Both the position numbers and the translations under genes were made by a program. The notes beneath the pieces are model-generated. The model saw only the letters and a list, made by a program, of their open reading frames with translations, searched no databases and had not been told where the DNA came from. A stretch of DNA of 43,380 nt from Gammaproteobacteria bacterium (GTDB lineage: Bacteria > Pseudomonadota > Gammaproteobacteria > Ga0077536), in the NCBI GenBank assembly GCA_016209015.1, contig JACQWY010000039.1:1-43380 (forward strand), in the 5' to 3' direction. Every line of letters begins with the position of its first letter. The stretch's first letter is position 1. Below, piece after piece: positions 24,950 to 33,453 of the stretch.

Positions 24950-25105
24950 CGTCGTCCCGGCGAAGGCCGGGACCCAGTCAGCTCACGGCGGCACAGTAAT
25001 AGAAGCTCGGAGTGTCCCCGTGACCGGACGCGCTCTGGAAATCCTCGGAGCTCGCTCACGGTGCCGTGGATGACCGATTGGGTCCCGGCCTTCGCCGGGA
25101 CGACG
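24950..25105. repeat. 156-bp repeat with 30-bp inverted termini (family A, copy 1)
   Basis: The left end 24950-24979 (starting CGTCGTCCCGGCG, itself an imperfect palindrome) and the right end 25076-25105 are reverse complements with a single mismatch in 30 bases. Related copies lie at 42169-42198 (left end only) and 43037-43215. Such termini resemble dispersed REP or MITE-like elements. Just upstream, 24887-24907 is a relic of the right arm of repeat family B. The 632-base gap 24798-25429 otherwise contains a module-C copy (25166-25194) and the hairpin array. Confidence 0.75.
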
Positions 25106-25188
25106 CGGTGGTGGTGCGTGTGACTTGTTCACCATCCGGTGCGACCGCATGTCGTCATGATCGACGTGCCGACGCAGGAGGCTTATCG

Positions 25189-25368
25189 ATGGCCATTTTC
25201 AACATCGGTCCCGCCGGCCTTAAGGAAGCTCTGAATAAGTCCATCCTGGACTTTTCAGAGCACGGTCGGCAAGAAGCGTGGTTCTTGCCGACCTTACGTG
25301 AACAATGGCTTACGCCACTGTTCACGGCGGCACATCCCTGTGCCGCCGGAAGCTCTGATTGCGCCTAA
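25189..25368 (+). CDS. Possible small ORF (59 aa) overlapping the hairpin array
   Basis: An ATG at 25189 is preceded by AGGAGG at ideal spacing (25176-25181) and opens a frame of 59 codons beginning MAIFNIGPAGLKEALNKSIL. I recognise no family. The second half of the frame coincides with four strong hairpins, so the sequence may be conserved for structure instead of for coding. The Shine-Dalgarno-like bases belong to repeat module C, which occurs elsewhere without a start codon. Could be a translated leader peptide or a chance frame. Confidence 0.25.
   Translation: MAIFNIGPAGLKEALNKSILDFSEHGRQEAWFLPTLREQWLTPLFTAAHPCAAGSSDCA
25228..25348 (+). other. Array of four tandem hairpins upstream of degP
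   Basis: Four adjacent stem-loops occupy 121 bases almost without gaps. HP1, 25228-25243 with 25247-25261: 15 pairs, one bulged T, 3-base loop. HP2, 25264-25275 with 25282-25293: 12 perfect pairs, 6-base loop. HP3, 25297-25309 with 25314-25326: 12 pairs and one A-C mismatch, 4-base loop. HP4, 25325-25334 with 25339-25348: 10 perfect pairs, 4-base loop, sharing two bases with HP3. A direct repeat GGAAGCTCTGA(A/T)T flanks the set (25224-25236 and 25348-25360). It ends about 80 bases before the degP start. It may be a structured RNA, a leader controlling degP, or a mobile hairpin element. Confidence 0.65.
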
Positions 25369-25429
25369 CGTGCCCCCATCGCCGCTGCGCGGGTGCAGCG
25401 GCCACCGATCACAGACAGGAGCTTCGCCC

Positions 25430-26866
25430 ATGCTGAAGAAGAAACTCATCGCCGCCGCGATCGTCGCGGCGCTCGCCGGCGGCGGCGCCGGAATTCCAGT
25501 CGTGCAGGCGGTCGCGGCCGCGGAAACGGGCAGCGCCGCGAGTTATGGTCTGCCGGATTTCAGTCCGCTCGTCGAGCAGGCGGGGCCGGCGGTCGTCAGC
25601 GTGCGGGTCACCTCGCATCCGACGCACACCGCGTTCCGCGGCAACTCGCCCGGCATCGACCGCGACGATCCGCTCTACGAATTCTTCCGCCGCTTCGGTC
25701 AGCCCGGCCCGCGCGGCCACGGTGGCGAAGGTCCGACGCAGCAGGGCCAGGGTTCGGGTTTCATCGTGCGAGCCGACGGCTACATCCTGACGAATGCGCA
25801 TGTCGTGTCCGGCGCGGATGACGTGCAGGTCGACCTCGCGGACAAGCGCAGCATGAAGGCGAAGGTCGTCGGCGTCGACGAGAAGAGCGACGTCGCGGTC
25901 CTCAAAGTCGACGCGAAGAATCTGCCGACGCTGAAGATCGGCGAGTCCTCGAAGTTGAAGGTCGGCGAATGGGTGATCGCGATCGGTTCGCCGTTCGGGC
26001 TCGACCATACGGTGAGCGCCGGGGTCGTGAGCGCGAAGTCGCGCACGCTGCCCGGCGACAGCTACGTGTCATTCATCCAGACCGACGTCGCGATCAATCC
26101 CGGAAACTCGGGTGGACCGCTCATCAACCTGCGCGGCGAGGTCGTCGGTATGAACTCGCAGATTTTCAGCAACAGCGGCGGCTTCATGGGCCTTTCGTTC
26201 GCGATCCCGATCGATGTCGCGATGAACATCGAGGACCAGCTCCTCCAGCACGGCAAGGTCACGCGCGGCCGCCTCGGCGTCGCGGTGCAGAACCTGTCGT
26301 CCGAGCTCGCGCAGTCCTTCGGTCTCGATCGCGCGCAGGGCGCGCTCGTGAGCGACGTGCAGGCCGGATCGCCGGCGGCGGCGGCGGGTGTGAAGCGCGG
26401 CGACGTGATCCTCAAGGTCAACGGCCGCGACATCGACGACGCCATCCAGCTCTCGCAGCTCGTCGCCGAGACGAAGCCCGGCGCGAAAGCCGAAGTAGAA
26501 CTGCTGCGCGACGGTGATCACAAGACGCTGTCGGTCGCGATCGGGGAAGCGGAGGGCGCGAAGCTCGCCGCGAACGACGCAGGCGGCGCGCAGGCCGCGC
26601 CCGGCCGCCTCGGTGTCGTCGTCAGTCCGCTGACGAACGAACAGCGCCGCGAGCTCGACACGAACGGCGGTGTCCTCGTCGAGGAAGCCGCGGGCGCTGC
26701 GGCCGACGCCGGCATCCGCCCGGGCGACGTGATCCTCGCCGTGAACGCGCAGCCCGTTTCCGATCCGAAGGAGCTCGCCGCGCTGATCTCGAAGGCGAAG
26801 GATCACGTGGCCGTGCTCGTGCGCCGCGACGACGCGGAAGTCTACGTCCCCGTGAAGCTCGGCTGA
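25430..26866 (+). CDS. degP: DegP/MucD-like periplasmic serine endoprotease
   Basis: HtrA-family protein of 478 residues with a signal peptide (KKKLIAAAIVAALAGGGAG). The trypsin-like domain carries His124 (LTNAHVVSG), Asp154 (EKSDVAVLKV) and Ser227 (NPGNSGGPL). Two PDZ domains follow (about 268-360 and 390-475), each with a GDVIL core. HtrA proteases degrade or refold damaged envelope proteins and take part in stress-response regulation (MucD in Pseudomonas). The ATG at 25430 has AGGAG 8 bases upstream; the open frame from 25298 has no merit. A clear intrinsic terminator follows the gene. Confidence 0.94.
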   Translation: MLKKKLIAAAIVAALAGGGAGIPVVQAVAAAETGSAASYGLPDFSPLVEQAGPAVVSVRVTSHPTHTAFRGNSPGIDRDDPLYEFFRRFGQPGPRGHGGEGPTQQGQGSGFIVRADGYILTNAHVVSGADDVQVDLADKRSMKAKVVGVDEKSDVAVLKVDAKNLPTLKIGESSKLKVGEWVIAIGSPFGLDHTVSAGVVSAKSRTLPGDSYVSFIQTDVAINPGNSGGPLINLRGEVVGMNSQIFSNSGGFMGLSFAIPIDVAMNIEDQLLQHGKVTRGRLGVAVQNLSSELAQSFGLDRAQGALVSDVQAGSPAAAAGVKRGDVILKVNGRDIDDAIQLSQLVAETKPGAKAEVELLRDGDHKTLSVAIGEAEGAKLAANDAGGAQAAPGRLGVVVSPLTNEQRRELDTNGGVLVEEAAGAAADAGIRPGDVILAVNAQPVSDPKELAALISKAKDHVAVLVRRDDAEVYVPVKLG

Positions 26867-26894
26867 AGAAATCCCCTCACGCTATCGCAAACTC

Positions 26895-26920
26895 GGGCGG
26901 GATTTCCCCGCCCTTTTTTT
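26895..26920 (+). terminator. Intrinsic terminator after degP
   Basis: GGGCGGG (26895-26901) and CCCGCCC (26907-26913) form a 7-pair stem with a 5-base loop, followed directly by seven T residues. This is a textbook Rho-independent terminator, 29 bases past the degP stop. Confidence 0.92.
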
Positions 26921-26933
26921 GCGCTCGTGAGCC

Positions 26934-27149
26934 GTAGGTCCACTCCATTGATTAGCCGAAGGCGCAATCGGACGCTCCTCGGCGCACGGCGCGGACGTCT
27001 CGCAGGTGACGAAGCGGTGGGAGGGAGATGGGTCGAACGTCCGATTTGAAAGAGCGGCGGCGCCGGCGGGAAATGGGGTCAGGTTCGAATTCGCGGGGAA
27101 GCGCCCGGGTACGCGCCACCGCGTTGGCCGCGAAATCGAACCTGACCCC
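26934..27149. repeat. Composite repeat (family B, copy 1)
   Basis: Two parts recur together at 33704-33864. Part one (from 26934) begins GTAGGTCCA, contains TTGATT and then AATCGGACGCTC. Part two is an inverted repeat with 22-base arms at 27075-27096 and 27128-27149 (starting GGGGTCAGGTTCGA), one mismatch. No gene lies in 26867-27315. A module-C copy (27257-27286) and a small TGGGTT-GAA-AACCCA hairpin fill the remainder. Confidence 0.75.
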
Positions 27150-27315
27150 AATTCCCTCTACGCGTCTTTCATGATTGCGGGCGCTGCACAAACTTCATGA
27201 CCGTTGGGTTGAAAACCCATCATCGAGCAAAGAACCGCGCATGCCATGTAGAGGATGTGCCGACGCAAGCGGCGCATCGATCGCGGTCCTTATTTTGACG
27301 CCGGAGATCGCTGCG

Positions 27316-27624
27316 TCAGATCCCTGCGGTCACGCTCTTCAGCAATCCGTCGAGGTGGCAGGCTTCGGCGAGCTGCTGCATCTGATCGGGCGGGGCGCGG
27401 AAGAGGACCTTCGTGCCGCTCGCTTTCGCGGTGCGCAGCCATTCGACGAGCAGCGCGAGGCCCGCGCTGTCGGTGCGGGAGACCTGGGCGAGATCGATCT
27501 GGATCGGACCGGGACCGCGCAGGGCGGCGACGCCCTGCGGCCACACCGCGGTGACGGTGTCGAACGTGAGCGGACCGCAGACGGCGTAGCTGTCGGCGGC
27601 CCGGACTTCGAAGCGTGTCGGCAA
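27316..27624 (-). CDS. mlaB: STAS-domain protein MlaB
   Basis: STAS-domain protein of 102 residues (IQIDLAQVSRTDSAGLALLVEWLRTAKASGTKVLFRAPPDQMQQLAEACHLDGLL). The DSAG segment carries the serine typical of anti-sigma-antagonist-like STAS domains. In the Mla system MlaB binds the ATPase MlaF in the cytoplasm and supports its activity. The start is a TTG at 27624, 13 bases after the mlaC stop. It is the last gene of mlaFEDCB. Confidence 0.88.
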   Translation of the reverse strand: MPTRFEVRAADSYAVCGPLTFDTVTAVWPQGVAALRGPGPIQIDLAQVSRTDSAGLALLVEWLRTAKASGTKVLFRAPPDQMQQLAEACHLDGLLKSVTAGI

Positions 27625-27637
27625 GGACCGGGACCCG

Positions 27638-28255
27638 TTATTCGTTCTGCTTGTCGGCGCTGTGCTGCACGAGCTGCGCGATGAGCCCGTCGATACCGGC
27701 CTTGTTGATTTCGGTCGAGAAGCTCGCCCGGTAATTGATGACGAGGCTCACGCCGTTGATCGCGACGTCGTAGACCTTCCACTCGCCGTTCTGGCTGTAG
27801 ACGTCGTAGGTGATCGGGATCGGCGGGCCGCCGGCGCTCTTGATGACCTGCGTGCGCACACTGACCTCGGTCGGCGAATGCTCGCGTTCCGGGAGGAACT
27901 CGATCGTCTGGTCGCGATACTCGACGAGCGCCGTGGAATAGGTGCGGACGAGCAGCGTCTTGAACTCCTGGATGAAGCGCTGACGCTGTTCCGGTGTGGC
28001 GTCGCGCCAGTGCTTGCCGAGCACGCGCTGGGACATCTTCGCGAAGTCGAAATGCGGAAGAATCATCTCGTCGACGAGTGAGTAGAGGCGCGGACGATCC
28101 GATTTCAGCGCATCGCCTTCCTGCCGCAGCTTCACGAGCACCTGGTCGGTCGTCGCGCGCACCATCTGGACGGCACCGGAATCCGCACGCGCTCCCGTGC
28201 TGAAGGTCAGCAGGACGAGGATCGATGACAATGCAAATGTTGCGAATCTTCTCAT
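27638..28255 (-). CDS. mlaC: Periplasmic phospholipid-binding protein MlaC
   Basis: Exported protein of 205 residues with a signal peptide (FATFALSSILVLLTFSTGARA). The MlaC core follows: YSLVDEMILPHFDFAKMSQRVLGKHWRDATPEQRQRFIQEFKTLLVRTYSTALVEYRDQTIEFLP, then GEWKVYDVAINGVSLVINYRASF. MlaC ferries phospholipids between the outer-membrane and inner-membrane Mla complexes. A 198-base gap (28256-28453) without any gene separates it from mlaD. Confidence 0.95.
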   Translation of the reverse strand: MRRFATFALSSILVLLTFSTGARADSGAVQMVRATTDQVLVKLRQEGDALKSDRPRLYSLVDEMILPHFDFAKMSQRVLGKHWRDATPEQRQRFIQEFKTLLVRTYSTALVEYRDQTIEFLPEREHSPTEVSVRTQVIKSAGGPPIPITYDVYSQNGEWKVYDVAINGVSLVINYRASFSTEINKAGIDGLIAQLVQHSADKQNE

Positions 28256-28453
28256 GGGGTTTACCAGCTATGTGGGAAGTCCGAACCGCTTACCTGCCGG
28301 ATCCGGCGCGAGGAATGCGACGTCCGCCGCACACCGTCCCCGTTCTTTCTTCCCGTTGTAACCGCCGCGTCCTGCGGCTCCTTCTCAGACTATGGAATTC
28401 GGGCCCATTCCGCCATCGGCGCCGCGCGGCCCGCCACGCTTTTCGACATTCTG

Positions 28454-28963
28454 CTATGGGCTCTTCTCGCCACCGGACGAGCTTTCCGAGCCACCGGAAG
28501 AGGCCTTATTGTACAAGAACTGACCGAGCGCCTTCTCGAGCACGAGCGCTTCCTGGGTGTTCTTTATCGAAATTTCGTCGCCGTCCTTTACGTAGGTCTC
28601 CTCGCCGCCGGGCTCGAGGCCGACGTACTGCTCGCCGAGCAGGCCCGAGGTGAAGATGCTGAACGTCGTGTCGGTCGGGATCTTGTCGTACTGGCTCTCG
28701 ATCGTCATATGCACGGTCGCCTGGTATTTCTGCGAGTCGTAGCCGATGGCCTTCACGCGTCCGATGCGCACGCCGCCCATCTTGACGGGCGAACGGACCT
28801 TCAGACCGCCGATGTTCTCGAAGCGCGCCGTGATTTCGTAGCTGCTCCCGCCGTTCGAGAGCTCCGCGAGATTGCTGACCTTCATGGCGAGCATCAAGAG
28901 CGCGGCGAGGCCCAGGGCCACGAACAGGCCGACGGTGATTTCTATGCTCCGTGAGATCTTCAT
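28454..28963 (-). CDS. mlaD: MlaD, MCE-domain lipid-transport protein
   Basis: Protein of 169 residues with an N-terminal membrane anchor (EITVGLFVALGLAALLMLAMKV), then a single MCE domain (about 38-120: YEITARFENIGGLKVRSPVKMGGVRIGRV...LLGEQYVGLEPGG) and a short Ser/Gly-rich tail. MlaD forms a hexameric ring in the periplasm on the MlaFEDB transporter. GGAGAG precedes the ATG at 28963. Confidence 0.95.
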   Translation of the reverse strand: MKISRSIEITVGLFVALGLAALLMLAMKVSNLAELSNGGSSYEITARFENIGGLKVRSPVKMGGVRIGRVKAIGYDSQKYQATVHMTIESQYDKIPTDTTFSIFTSGLLGEQYVGLEPGGEETYVKDGDEISIKNTQEALVLEKALGQFLYNKASSGGSESSSGGEKSP

Positions 28964-28990
28964 GCTGTCTCTCCGCCTTGCCCAGGCGAG

Positions 28991-29773
28991 CTATTTGTTG
29001 AACATGAGCGCGGTCAGGACGAAGTCGAGTCCGAGGATCGCGAGCGAGGAGTGCACCACCGTGCGCGTCGTCGCGGCGCTCACGCCCTCGGAGGTCGGGA
29101 CCGCGTCATAGCCCTCGAAGACCGAGATCCAGCACACCACGGCGCCGAACACGAGACTCTTGACGATCACGCCGTTGAAGACGTCCTCCTTCAGCGTGAC
29201 GCTCGCCTGCATCTGCGACCAGAACGCGCCGTCGTCGACGCCGAGCATGCCGACGCCCGTGAAGAAGCCGCCGAGGATGCCGACGGCGGTGAAGATCGTG
29301 GCGAGCAGCGGCATCGCGATCACGCCGCCGAGGTAGCGCGGCGCGACGACGCGGCGCAGCGGGTCCACCGCCATCATCTCCATGCCCGCGAGCTGCTCGG
29401 TCGCTTTCATGAAGCCGATTTCCGCGGTGAGTGCCGAGCCCGCGCGCCCCGCGAAGAGCAGTGCGGCGATCACCGGGCCGAGCTCGCGCGTGAGCGATTT
29501 CGCGACGACGATGCCGAGCGATTCCGCCGCGCCGAAATCGACGAGCGTGTTGTAGCCCTGCAGCGCGAGCACCATGCCGACGAACGTGCCGGACACGACG
29601 ATGATCGACAGCGACTGTACGCCGGTGGACCAGATCTGGACGACCACGAGCCGCCACTGCACGGCGAGCTGGGGCAGCGCGGCGATGAGGCTCACGAGGA
29701 ACATGTGGCCGCGGCCGAGGCGTTCGAAGAAGCCGAGGCTCCAGCGGCCGAGATGGGCGAGGAGATCCGTCAC
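28991..29773 (-). CDS. mlaE: MlaE, permease of the phospholipid ABC transporter
   Basis: Membrane protein of 260 residues of the MlaE/YrbE family. Several hydrophobic helices are present with the family motifs LQGYNTLVDFGAAESLGIVVAKSLTRELGPVIAALLFAGRAGSALTAEIG and ATEQLAGMEMMAVDPLRRVVAPRYLGGV. It is the transmembrane part of MlaFEDB. The start is GTG at 29773, overlapping the mlaF stop by four bases (GTGA), so translation is coupled. Confidence 0.95.
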   Translation of the reverse strand: MTDLLAHLGRWSLGFFERLGRGHMFLVSLIAALPQLAVQWRLVVVQIWSTGVQSLSIIVVSGTFVGMVLALQGYNTLVDFGAAESLGIVVAKSLTRELGPVIAALLFAGRAGSALTAEIGFMKATEQLAGMEMMAVDPLRRVVAPRYLGGVIAMPLLATIFTAVGILGGFFTGVGMLGVDDGAFWSQMQASVTLKEDVFNGVIVKSLVFGAVVCWISVFEGYDAVPTSEGVSAATTRTVVHSSLAILGLDFVLTALMFNK

Positions 29774-30600
29774 GCTTCGCTCCCGGCGATGAGATCGGCC
29801 GTGAATTCTTCGGCCGGGTAGTGGAACGCGACCGGACCGTCGGGCAGTCCCTGCAGGAATTGCTTGACCATCGCCGAACCGTCGCGGGCGAGCTCGTCGG
29901 GTGTGCCGTGGCCGATGACCTTCGAGCCGGACAGCACGTACATGTAATCGGCGATCCCCGCGGTTTCCGCGACGTCGTGCGTGACGAGCACGCTGGTCAG
30001 ACCGAGCGCGTGATTCAGCTCCTTGATGAGCTCGACGAGGATGCCCATGGAAATCGGGTCCTGCCCGGAGAACGGCTCGTCGTACATGATCATCATCGGA
30101 TCGAGCGCGATCGCGCGCGCCAGCGCCACACGCCGCGCCATGCCGCCGGAGAGCTCGCGCGGATAGAGCCGGCGCGCGCCGCGCAGGCCGACGAGCTCGA
30201 GCTTCATGAGCACGATGTTGCGGATCATGGCTTCCGGCAGGTCCGTGTGCTCGCGGAGCGGGAACGCGACGTTCTCGAAGACGTCGATGTCGGTCAGGAG
30301 CGCGCCCGCCTGGAACAGCATGCCCATGCGCTTGCGCAGCGCGTAGAGACTCTTGCGATCGAGCTTGTGGACGTTCTGCCCGTCGACCGTCACGGTGCCG
30401 GCTTCCGGATAGAGCTGGGCGCCGATCATGCGCAGCAGCGTCGTCTTGCCGGTGCCGCTCGGCCCCAGGATCGCGGTGATCTTGCCGCGCGGAATGTCGA
30501 TGTCGATGCCGTCGAGGATCAGGCGATCGCCGCGGCTGAAGCGCAGGTCACGGATCGCGACGAGCGGATCGTCGCCTGGAATGTTGGCCGGAACGTTCAC
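29770..30600 (-). CDS. mlaF: MlaF, ATPase of the phospholipid ABC transporter
   Basis: ABC ATPase of 276 residues: Walker A GPSGTGKTT, signature ELSGGMARRVALARAIALDP, Walker B MIMYDEPFSGQDP, and a switch His in VTHDVAE. The ELSGGMARR form and PFSGQDPI are characteristic of MlaF/Ttg2A. The start is placed at GTG 30600, giving the family's size; the open frame continues to 30765, but the extra 55 residues look non-coding. No strong ribosome-binding site precedes either, so the start is uncertain. First gene of mlaFEDCB. Confidence 0.93.
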   Translation of the reverse strand: MNVPANIPGDDPLVAIRDLRFSRGDRLILDGIDIDIPRGKITAILGPSGTGKTTLLRMIGAQLYPEAGTVTVDGQNVHKLDRKSLYALRKRMGMLFQAGALLTDIDVFENVAFPLREHTDLPEAMIRNIVLMKLELVGLRGARRLYPRELSGGMARRVALARAIALDPMMIMYDEPFSGQDPISMGILVELIKELNHALGLTSVLVTHDVAETAGIADYMYVLSGSKVIGHGTPDELARDGSAMVKQFLQGLPDGPVAFHYPAEEFTADLIAGSEA

Positions 30601-30812
30601 ACTGAGGATTCGTGGCTCGCGCCGGACACCGCGCGCGGGCGCGGCGGACTGATACGAGGCTGTAGGTGACCTGGGTTGGGCATGGCGGCACAGGATAAGA
30701 AATTTGCCGCCGGTTGCCCAGCCTTGGCCCCGGGCATTTCCGGCGGGGATACAAACCCGCGACATGGCCCGGCGGACGTCGGACGGGCCTCACGTGGGCC
30801 CGTCCGCACCTT

Positions 30813-31685
30813 TCAGGGCGTGTCGCCGAGCGCGAGCGGCAGCGCCGGATCGAGCACCCACTCGCCCATCGAGCCGTCGTAAATCGCGATGTCGGGGTGC
30901 CCGGCCAGCGTGAGCGCCATGGCGTCCATGGTCGCCGAGATGCCGCCACCGCAGTAGACGACGACCCGCGGCTTCGCGAATGCGCCGATCGCCTCGAATT
31001 TCGGCCTGAGCTCGGCAACCGGCTTGAACGCGCCCGTCACCGGGTCGAGGAGGTCGCCGTAGAACACGTTGTGACTGTCCGGGATGTGGCCCGGGCGGCC
31101 ATAGGTATTCAGCGTGCCGTTGTAGGTCTCCGGCGACAAGGCGTTGATCGTGCACACCTCGGCATTGCCGATGGTGGCGAGCATCTCGGCCTTGTCGGCC
31201 CAGCGCCGCGGCTCGGGACGGGCGGTGAACCGGGTTGCCGGGTAACGTCGGATTTCGGCGGTCACGGGACGCCCTTCGGCGGTCCATTTCGCGAAACCGC
31301 CATCCAGCACCGCGACGTTCCGGCAGCCGACGGACCGCAACATCCACCACAGCCGGGTCGCCCACATCACCATGCCGGTCGTGTAGACGACGATCTGATG
31401 GCCGTCCCCGATCCCGTGCCGGCCCAGCGCCTCGGCGAAGCGCTCCGGCGCCGGCATCATGAAACGGACCTGGCCGCGCGTGTCCGAGAGCTCGTCGACG
31501 AGGTCGAGGAACTGCGCCCCGGGGATGTGGGACTCGGCCCATTTCGCACGGCCGCTCTCGTAGAGGTAACCGAAGCCGTTCGGATTGCGTTCGAGGTAGA
31601 TCGAGCTGTCGACGACCCGCAGATCCGGGTCCTCGAGATGGGCGGCGAGCCATTCGGTGCTGACCAGGGTATCGGACGTTGGCAT
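30813..31685 (-). CDS. Two-domain sulfurtransferase (rhodanese/3-mercaptopyruvate type)
   Basis: Protein of 290 residues with tandem rhodanese domains. The inactive N-terminal one includes ESHIPGAQFLDLVDELSD, and the C-terminal one carries the active-site loop starting at Cys245 (YCGGGISA). The loop CGGGISA is nearer the mercaptopyruvate type (CG-S/G-G) than the thiosulfate type (CRKG), so 3-mercaptopyruvate could be the donor. GAGGA lies 7 bases upstream of the ATG at 31685. It sits 212 bases upstream of mlaF on the same strand, and no functional link is evident. Confidence 0.9.
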   Translation of the reverse strand: MPTSDTLVSTEWLAAHLEDPDLRVVDSSIYLERNPNGFGYLYESGRAKWAESHIPGAQFLDLVDELSDTRGQVRFMMPAPERFAEALGRHGIGDGHQIVVYTTGMVMWATRLWWMLRSVGCRNVAVLDGGFAKWTAEGRPVTAEIRRYPATRFTARPEPRRWADKAEMLATIGNAEVCTINALSPETYNGTLNTYGRPGHIPDSHNVFYGDLLDPVTGAFKPVAELRPKFEAIGAFAKPRVVVYCGGGISATMDAMALTLAGHPDIAIYDGSMGEWVLDPALPLALGDTP

Positions 31686-31795
31686 GACGGGTCCTCGCAA
31701 TGGGTGTCCTGGGGGAAGCCGAGAAAGTACACTGTAGAGCGTCGTTCGCCCAGTCCCGGCGCGCCCGCCGCGCCCATCCGAAAGGCTCCGCATCC

Positions 31796-32560
31796 ATGAA
31801 GCTCCTCGATCAGGTCGCCCTCGTCACCGGCGCGAGCCGCGGCATCGGCAAATCGATTGCACTCGGCCTCGCCGCGGCCGGCGCGCACGTCGCCTGCGTC
31901 GCGACCCGCGAGGAGAACGCCGCGGAGGTCGCCGCCGCGGTCCGCGCGCTCGGGCGCCGTGCGCTCGCCGTCGGTTGCCGGGTCGAGGACGCGGCCCAGG
32001 TCGCGGCCGCGGTGGAACGCGTCGAGGCCGAGCTCGGCCCGGTCGATCTGCTCGTCAACAACGCCGGCATCTCGCTGCCCCAGTCGCTGCTGAAAATGAC
32101 GGAGGAGAACTGGGACCAGCACATGGACGTCAACGCGAAGTCCGTGTTCCTGTGCACCCAGGCGGTCGTGCGCAAGATGCAGGCGGCGGGCCGGCCCGGC
32201 AACATCGTGAACATCGGTTCGATTCTCGGCCGGAACGCCGTGCCCGCGACGCTCGGCTACTGCACGTCCAAGGCCGCGGTCGATCACATGACGCGCGTGC
32301 TCGCCATCGAGTGCGCGAAGTGGAACATCCGCGTGAACTGCGTCGCGCCCGGCTACATCCGCACCGAGCTCATCGACGAGCTCGTGCGCGAGGGCAAGCT
32401 CACGCTCGACGCCATCGAGAAGCGCACGCCGCAGCGGCGCATGGGCAGCGGCACCGACGTCGCGCAAGCCGTCGTCTACGTCGCGAGCGCGGACGCCGGT
32501 TTCATGACCGGCTCGGTGCTCGTGATCGACGGCGGCTGGAACGCCTACGGCTATTTCTGA
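31796..32560 (+). CDS. SDR family NAD(P)-dependent oxidoreductase
   Basis: Classical short-chain dehydrogenase of 254 residues: cofactor motif TGASRGIG (11-18), NNAG (88-91) and the catalytic Ser142, Tyr155, Lys159 (YCTSK). The C-terminal GSVLVIDGGWNAYG is also typical. The basic residue in the ATREE segment after the second strand suggests NADP(H), but this is weak evidence. The substrate is unknown. AAAGG precedes the ATG. It is divergent from the sulfurtransferase gene. Confidence 0.92.
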   Translation: MKLLDQVALVTGASRGIGKSIALGLAAAGAHVACVATREENAAEVAAAVRALGRRALAVGCRVEDAAQVAAAVERVEAELGPVDLLVNNAGISLPQSLLKMTEENWDQHMDVNAKSVFLCTQAVVRKMQAAGRPGNIVNIGSILGRNAVPATLGYCTSKAAVDHMTRVLAIECAKWNIRVNCVAPGYIRTELIDELVREGKLTLDAIEKRTPQRRMGSGTDVAQAVVYVASADAGFMTGSVLVIDGGWNAYGYF

Positions 32561-32634
32561 GTTGCGCGCATGGCCGTTGCAGAGCGCCGCCGCGATCGGC
32601 TAGCTTCCCGGGAGCCCAAGCCCGCGAGCCCGCC

Positions 32635-33393
32635 ATGACGCGCCACCGACTCCCGCTCCTCGCCCTGCTGCTCGCCCTCGGCCCGCTCGCGGCCGTCGCC
32701 GGGGCGATCCGCAAGTTCGACACCGCGCACCTCGAAGCGCTCGGCCGCGCGATCTACGACCAGGACAAGCGGGTCGCGATCGCGACCGACATGATGCTCG
32801 AGAGCTACAACCCCGAGGAGGAGGGCATCCGCGGCTGGGTCGTCGAGGGCGATCGCGACGCCATGCTCGTGCGCTTCGTGCGCGAGACCGGCGACGGCGC
32901 GGAGGCCGTGCTCGACGCGCGTTTCGACGACACGCTGCTGCCCGTCATCAGCGAGCCGAAGGACCGCGCGCTCACGGATGCCCAGCTCGCCCAGCTCGCC
33001 GCGCGCAACGTCGCGCTCGGGCACATCGCCCACCCCTGCTCGGAGCGCTACAACAGCATCGTGCTGCCGGACCCCGAGCGCGGCGGCATGCTCGTCTACG
33101 CGCTCGCGGCGACCGAGGAATCGGGCTCGGTGCTCGCCGGCGGACACTACCGGTTCACGGTCAGCGGCGACGGCCACCGCCTCGGCGGCGTCGATGCACT
33201 CTCGGACGGCTGCACGAAGCTGCCGAAGCAGCCCACGGGCAAACGCGTCGTGGTGAAATCGATCGCCGCGACCCCGCTCGAGACCCATGTCTTCCTGAAC
33301 CTTCTCCACAAGACACCGCTCTATGTCGCCACGACCGACAAGCGCCTGTGGAAGATCGAGAACGGGCGGATGAGCGTCGTCGAGGGGAAATAA
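32635..33393 (+). CDS. Exported protein of unknown function
   Basis: Protein of 252 residues with a signal peptide (RLPLLALLLALGPLAAVAGA). The mature part begins IRKFDTAHLEALGRAIYDQDKRVAIATDMML. It contains the distinctive ARNVALGHIAHPCSERYNSIVLPDPERGGMLVYALAATEE and SDGCTKLPKQ stretches, with two cysteines that could pair in the periplasm. I recognise no family. The open reading frame extends far upstream of 32635 only through GC bias overlapping the SDR gene. It begins 74 bases after the SDR stop and is followed by a small lipoprotein gene. Confidence 0.75.
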   Translation: MTRHRLPLLALLLALGPLAAVAGAIRKFDTAHLEALGRAIYDQDKRVAIATDMMLESYNPEEEGIRGWVVEGDRDAMLVRFVRETGDGAEAVLDARFDDTLLPVISEPKDRALTDAQLAQLAARNVALGHIAHPCSERYNSIVLPDPERGGMLVYALAATEESGSVLAGGHYRFTVSGDGHRLGGVDALSDGCTKLPKQPTGKRVVVKSIAATPLETHVFLNLLHKTPLYVATTDKRLWKIENGRMSVVEGK

Positions 33394-33453
33394 TGTTTGA
33401 TCTGGCGCGGCCACCCCGGTAGCGTGCCGCCACGACGTTCAGGAAGGACACTC

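Noticed and set aside
24950-25105. Possible CRISPR repeat, because of the palindromic 30-base ends
   Set aside because: Only two inverted ends around one unique segment; there is no regular series of direct repeats and spacers and no cas gene.
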